Below, one piece after another: positions 63,401 to 64,000 of a stretch of 64,000 nt of DNA; position 1 is the first letter of the stretch, and every line of letters begins with the position of its first letter. This stretch comes from Sphingobacterium cellulitidis. Its GTDB lineage: Bacteria; Bacteroidota; Bacteroidia; Sphingobacteriales; Sphingobacteriaceae. Below the pieces are notes generated by a model, which saw only the letters and a list, made by a program, of their open reading frames with translations, was not told where the DNA came from and ran no database searches. The translations under genes were made by a program, and so were the position numbers. The stretch is from the NCBI GenBank assembly GCA_002245855.1, contig NOUX01000003.1, positions 372,001-436,000 of the forward strand, written 5' to 3'.

Positions 63401-64000
63401 CTTTTTTAATGGCTAAGGCAATCAAATCCCTATTTATTGGATAAAAACGGTCATTAATTACAGTTTTCACCTGTTCATAAAATTGGTTAGCAATGGCAGT
63501 ATCCGTACAATTTTCATTTATTTGACAGGCAAGCTGTATATTAATTTTACGCATTCCTTCCTGAAGGAATAAAACATCAGAGGCAAGGATAAAACCTATT
63601 CTGGCTCTTTGATTGGCTCTAACGAATTTATTTTCTGGATCGATATATTTACTTAAGGCGGAACCTAGCGTGGACCAACTGGCTATTTGATCAGCTGGAA
63701 ATGGTTTTTCAACACCATCTGCCATACTCGCATTGCTTGCCATATAAACACCTTCGAGGTAAAGTTTTTTATTACTCTCCTGATTATTAAGAAACAAAGT
63801 CCTTTTATCAACGATTTTCGCTCTATTAACAACGATTTGATCATTTAAAGAAAACTGAATTTCAACCTTATTGGCATCCTTACTGTCTTTAACGAGCAAA
63901 CCTTGTTCTAGCAAATAACTTTGAACCTGGTTTTGCAATTCGAAAATCAAATGAACCTTATCTGGCTGAGCAGATTTAGATTTTAGTAGTAAAACTTCCT
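60402..64000 (-). CDS. Baseplate J/gp47-like protein of the eCIS (N-terminus beyond the window)
   Basis: At least 1199 residues. The frame stays open to the window's right edge. The nearest possible start (TTG 63950) is preceded by in-frame coding-like residues (SKSAQPDKVHL), so the true start lies outside. The C-terminal part is baseplate-J-like: HFYIRISELLKHKGRAIQKF then DYERIALEAFPELFKVKC, similar to the RAI-x-WDYE-x-LVLE-x-FP-x-IYKVKC pattern of Afp11-like proteins. It forms the wedge of the injection baseplate. It leads the visible part of a five-gene operon. Sheath, tube and spike genes would lie further right. Confidence 0.86.
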   Translation of the reverse strand, partial: EVLLLKSKSAQPDKVHLIFELQNQVQSYLLEQGLLVKDSKDANKVEIQFSLNDQIVVNRAKIVDKRTLFLNNQESNKKLYLEGVYMASNASMADGVEKPFPADQIASWSTLGSALSKYIDPENKFVRANQRARIGFILASDVLFLQEGMRKINIQLACQINENCTDTAIANQFYEQVKTVINDRFYPINRDLIALAIKKGISKNLKEKLESVLRDDNPLSKQTSCYHFLDKQLFEKVISEGEYHELISAPADIKLLKDIFKPIKAFNISFSGPKSWIDPINPAQISLSPINSNGEFEITISAVLTEAEESIVAYDNEILKEGILSKSPVVRVLLDERVKIPVESLFNNDKLFCLREQTESIQYLSLYHFFRSIRLTNSTSTKIDVSVCGLKNIIVQNSESLQNVKAPIYPFGVRPEVIDFDIKNPPSDNVNTSLNLIGPDFYIGSQELFCKKWNDIHVKFNWKDRPFSFRDYYKGYLKDGAEFGLDENKFLINLSILENGKWVKENAHTSASLSTHQAIIQGKTYHNRRLFDPYNSTNCDGEKVFSQSIYLNKDFFTLNQRFVSPDPLIEQYESGLRNGFLKINLQVQDFCHKVYSYVLARQMMALGKLPDSKLEDAIYYHPSAGLIVFSTATILADLDTAKNISIQVVDKVNNPSSGIISKIGVFGNPIDVSPADDIRGTVYEPVFGHWNNRNLTGDVVNLQDKISLIREIIIKNDKVQAIIPNEPWTPIISKLELDYSATAEMQDIEIIHLYPFPGTYKKEQLKNGTSLFPTFCDEGTLFLGIKDLIPGSNLNVLFQLAEATADSEAERQALEWHYLENNVWKDLRNGFEILDDDTHGLTTSGIIKFAIPGNISADNSVLPEGLFWIKASVPKNSRSISETIGIHCQAVQATFTNHAENDKLRLNQGLPAGSIAKLLNADAAVKSVSQPYDSYAGRIPEEEGHFYIRISELLKHKGRAIQKFDYERIALEAFPELFKVKCINHSFALDARIYENDIPMAPGYIILAVIPDLNKLKASQLFEPKVPVSLLENIQRYFQQCCSPFVRLKIMNPRYEAVHFCIHVKLLQGMDEAFYQEKLKQDLREFLAPWAIGEYDKLTFGQCIYRSDIVGFLETRNYLDYILGIKMQHEIDNSELTPVSNSSAKVVCPISPRSILIAGNIDVKIDQQDCERWASDKEAIPCNNIPVPIENYCKNMNA

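Overview
The window reads as the chromosome of a Bacteroidota bacterium, most likely in Sphingobacteriales (Pedobacter/Sphingobacterium-like). The signs are a Bacteroidota-type tra block (TraJ-K-L-M-N), AT-rich genes mostly without strong Shine-Dalgarno sites, many Sec or lipoprotein signal peptides, a GH29 fucosidase with a sulfatase, and Bacteroidota-type contractile injection genes. The genus is an inference.

Region 1 (1-24750) is the right part of an integrative and conjugative element (ICE). It starts inside traJ and continues with traK, a traL-like gene, traM, traN, a VirD4/TraG-type coupling ATPase, an M23 peptidase, a 52-aa ORF, ArdC antirestriction, a DUF4099/DUF3945 protein and a toprim-like protein, closing at a strong terminator (8881-8912). 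Cargo follows: an HNH-type gene, then a tightly coupled six-gene minus-strand operon (22769 to 9743). That operon encodes a cytosine methyltransferase (DrmMII-like), a NERD-nuclease/SF1-helicase fusion, a large DrmE-like protein, a DrmA-like helicase, a DrmB-like DUF1998 protein and an unknown 358-aa protein. It looks like a class 2 DISARM-type anti-phage system that lacks the usual phospholipase-D protein DrmC and carries a NERD-helicase instead. Divergent from it is an AbiE type IV toxin-antitoxin pair. The 181-bp gap between them carries two matching 27-bp inverted repeats, probable AbiEi operators. The element ends at a tRNA 3' half (anticodon CAT) followed by a terminator, a probable attachment-site duplicate.

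Region 2 (24751-34500) is flanking chromosome or accessory DNA. It holds a 1395-aa SMEK-NACHT NTPase (probable NLR-like defence), an orphan start-less coding frame, a secreted protein of unknown function, a sulfatase and a GH29 alpha-L-fucosidase, and the last 27 codons of a decayed FAD-dependent oxidoreductase.

Region 3 (34500-49800) is ordinary chromosome. It contains a TPR protein, three adjacent zinc-ribbon proteins (one with about nine 13-residue Asp-rich repeats), an S41 protease, a TlpA-like thioredoxin, lipoproteins, a short 11-bp-periodic repeat array, and an apparent D-amino-acid operon (GntP-type permease, RidA, D-threonine-aldolase-like enzyme, M19 dipeptidase).

Region 4 (49900-64000) is the distal part of an extracellular contractile injection system (eCIS) operon read leftwards: baseplate J-like protein (cut by the window edge), a 2114-aa Afp12-like baseplate protein, the CIS 'tape measure' family protein, a vanadium-haloperoxidase-like protein and an AAA+ ATPase. 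The haloperoxidase inside this operon is unexpected.

All family assignments come from motifs and recalled family features. No database search was run.
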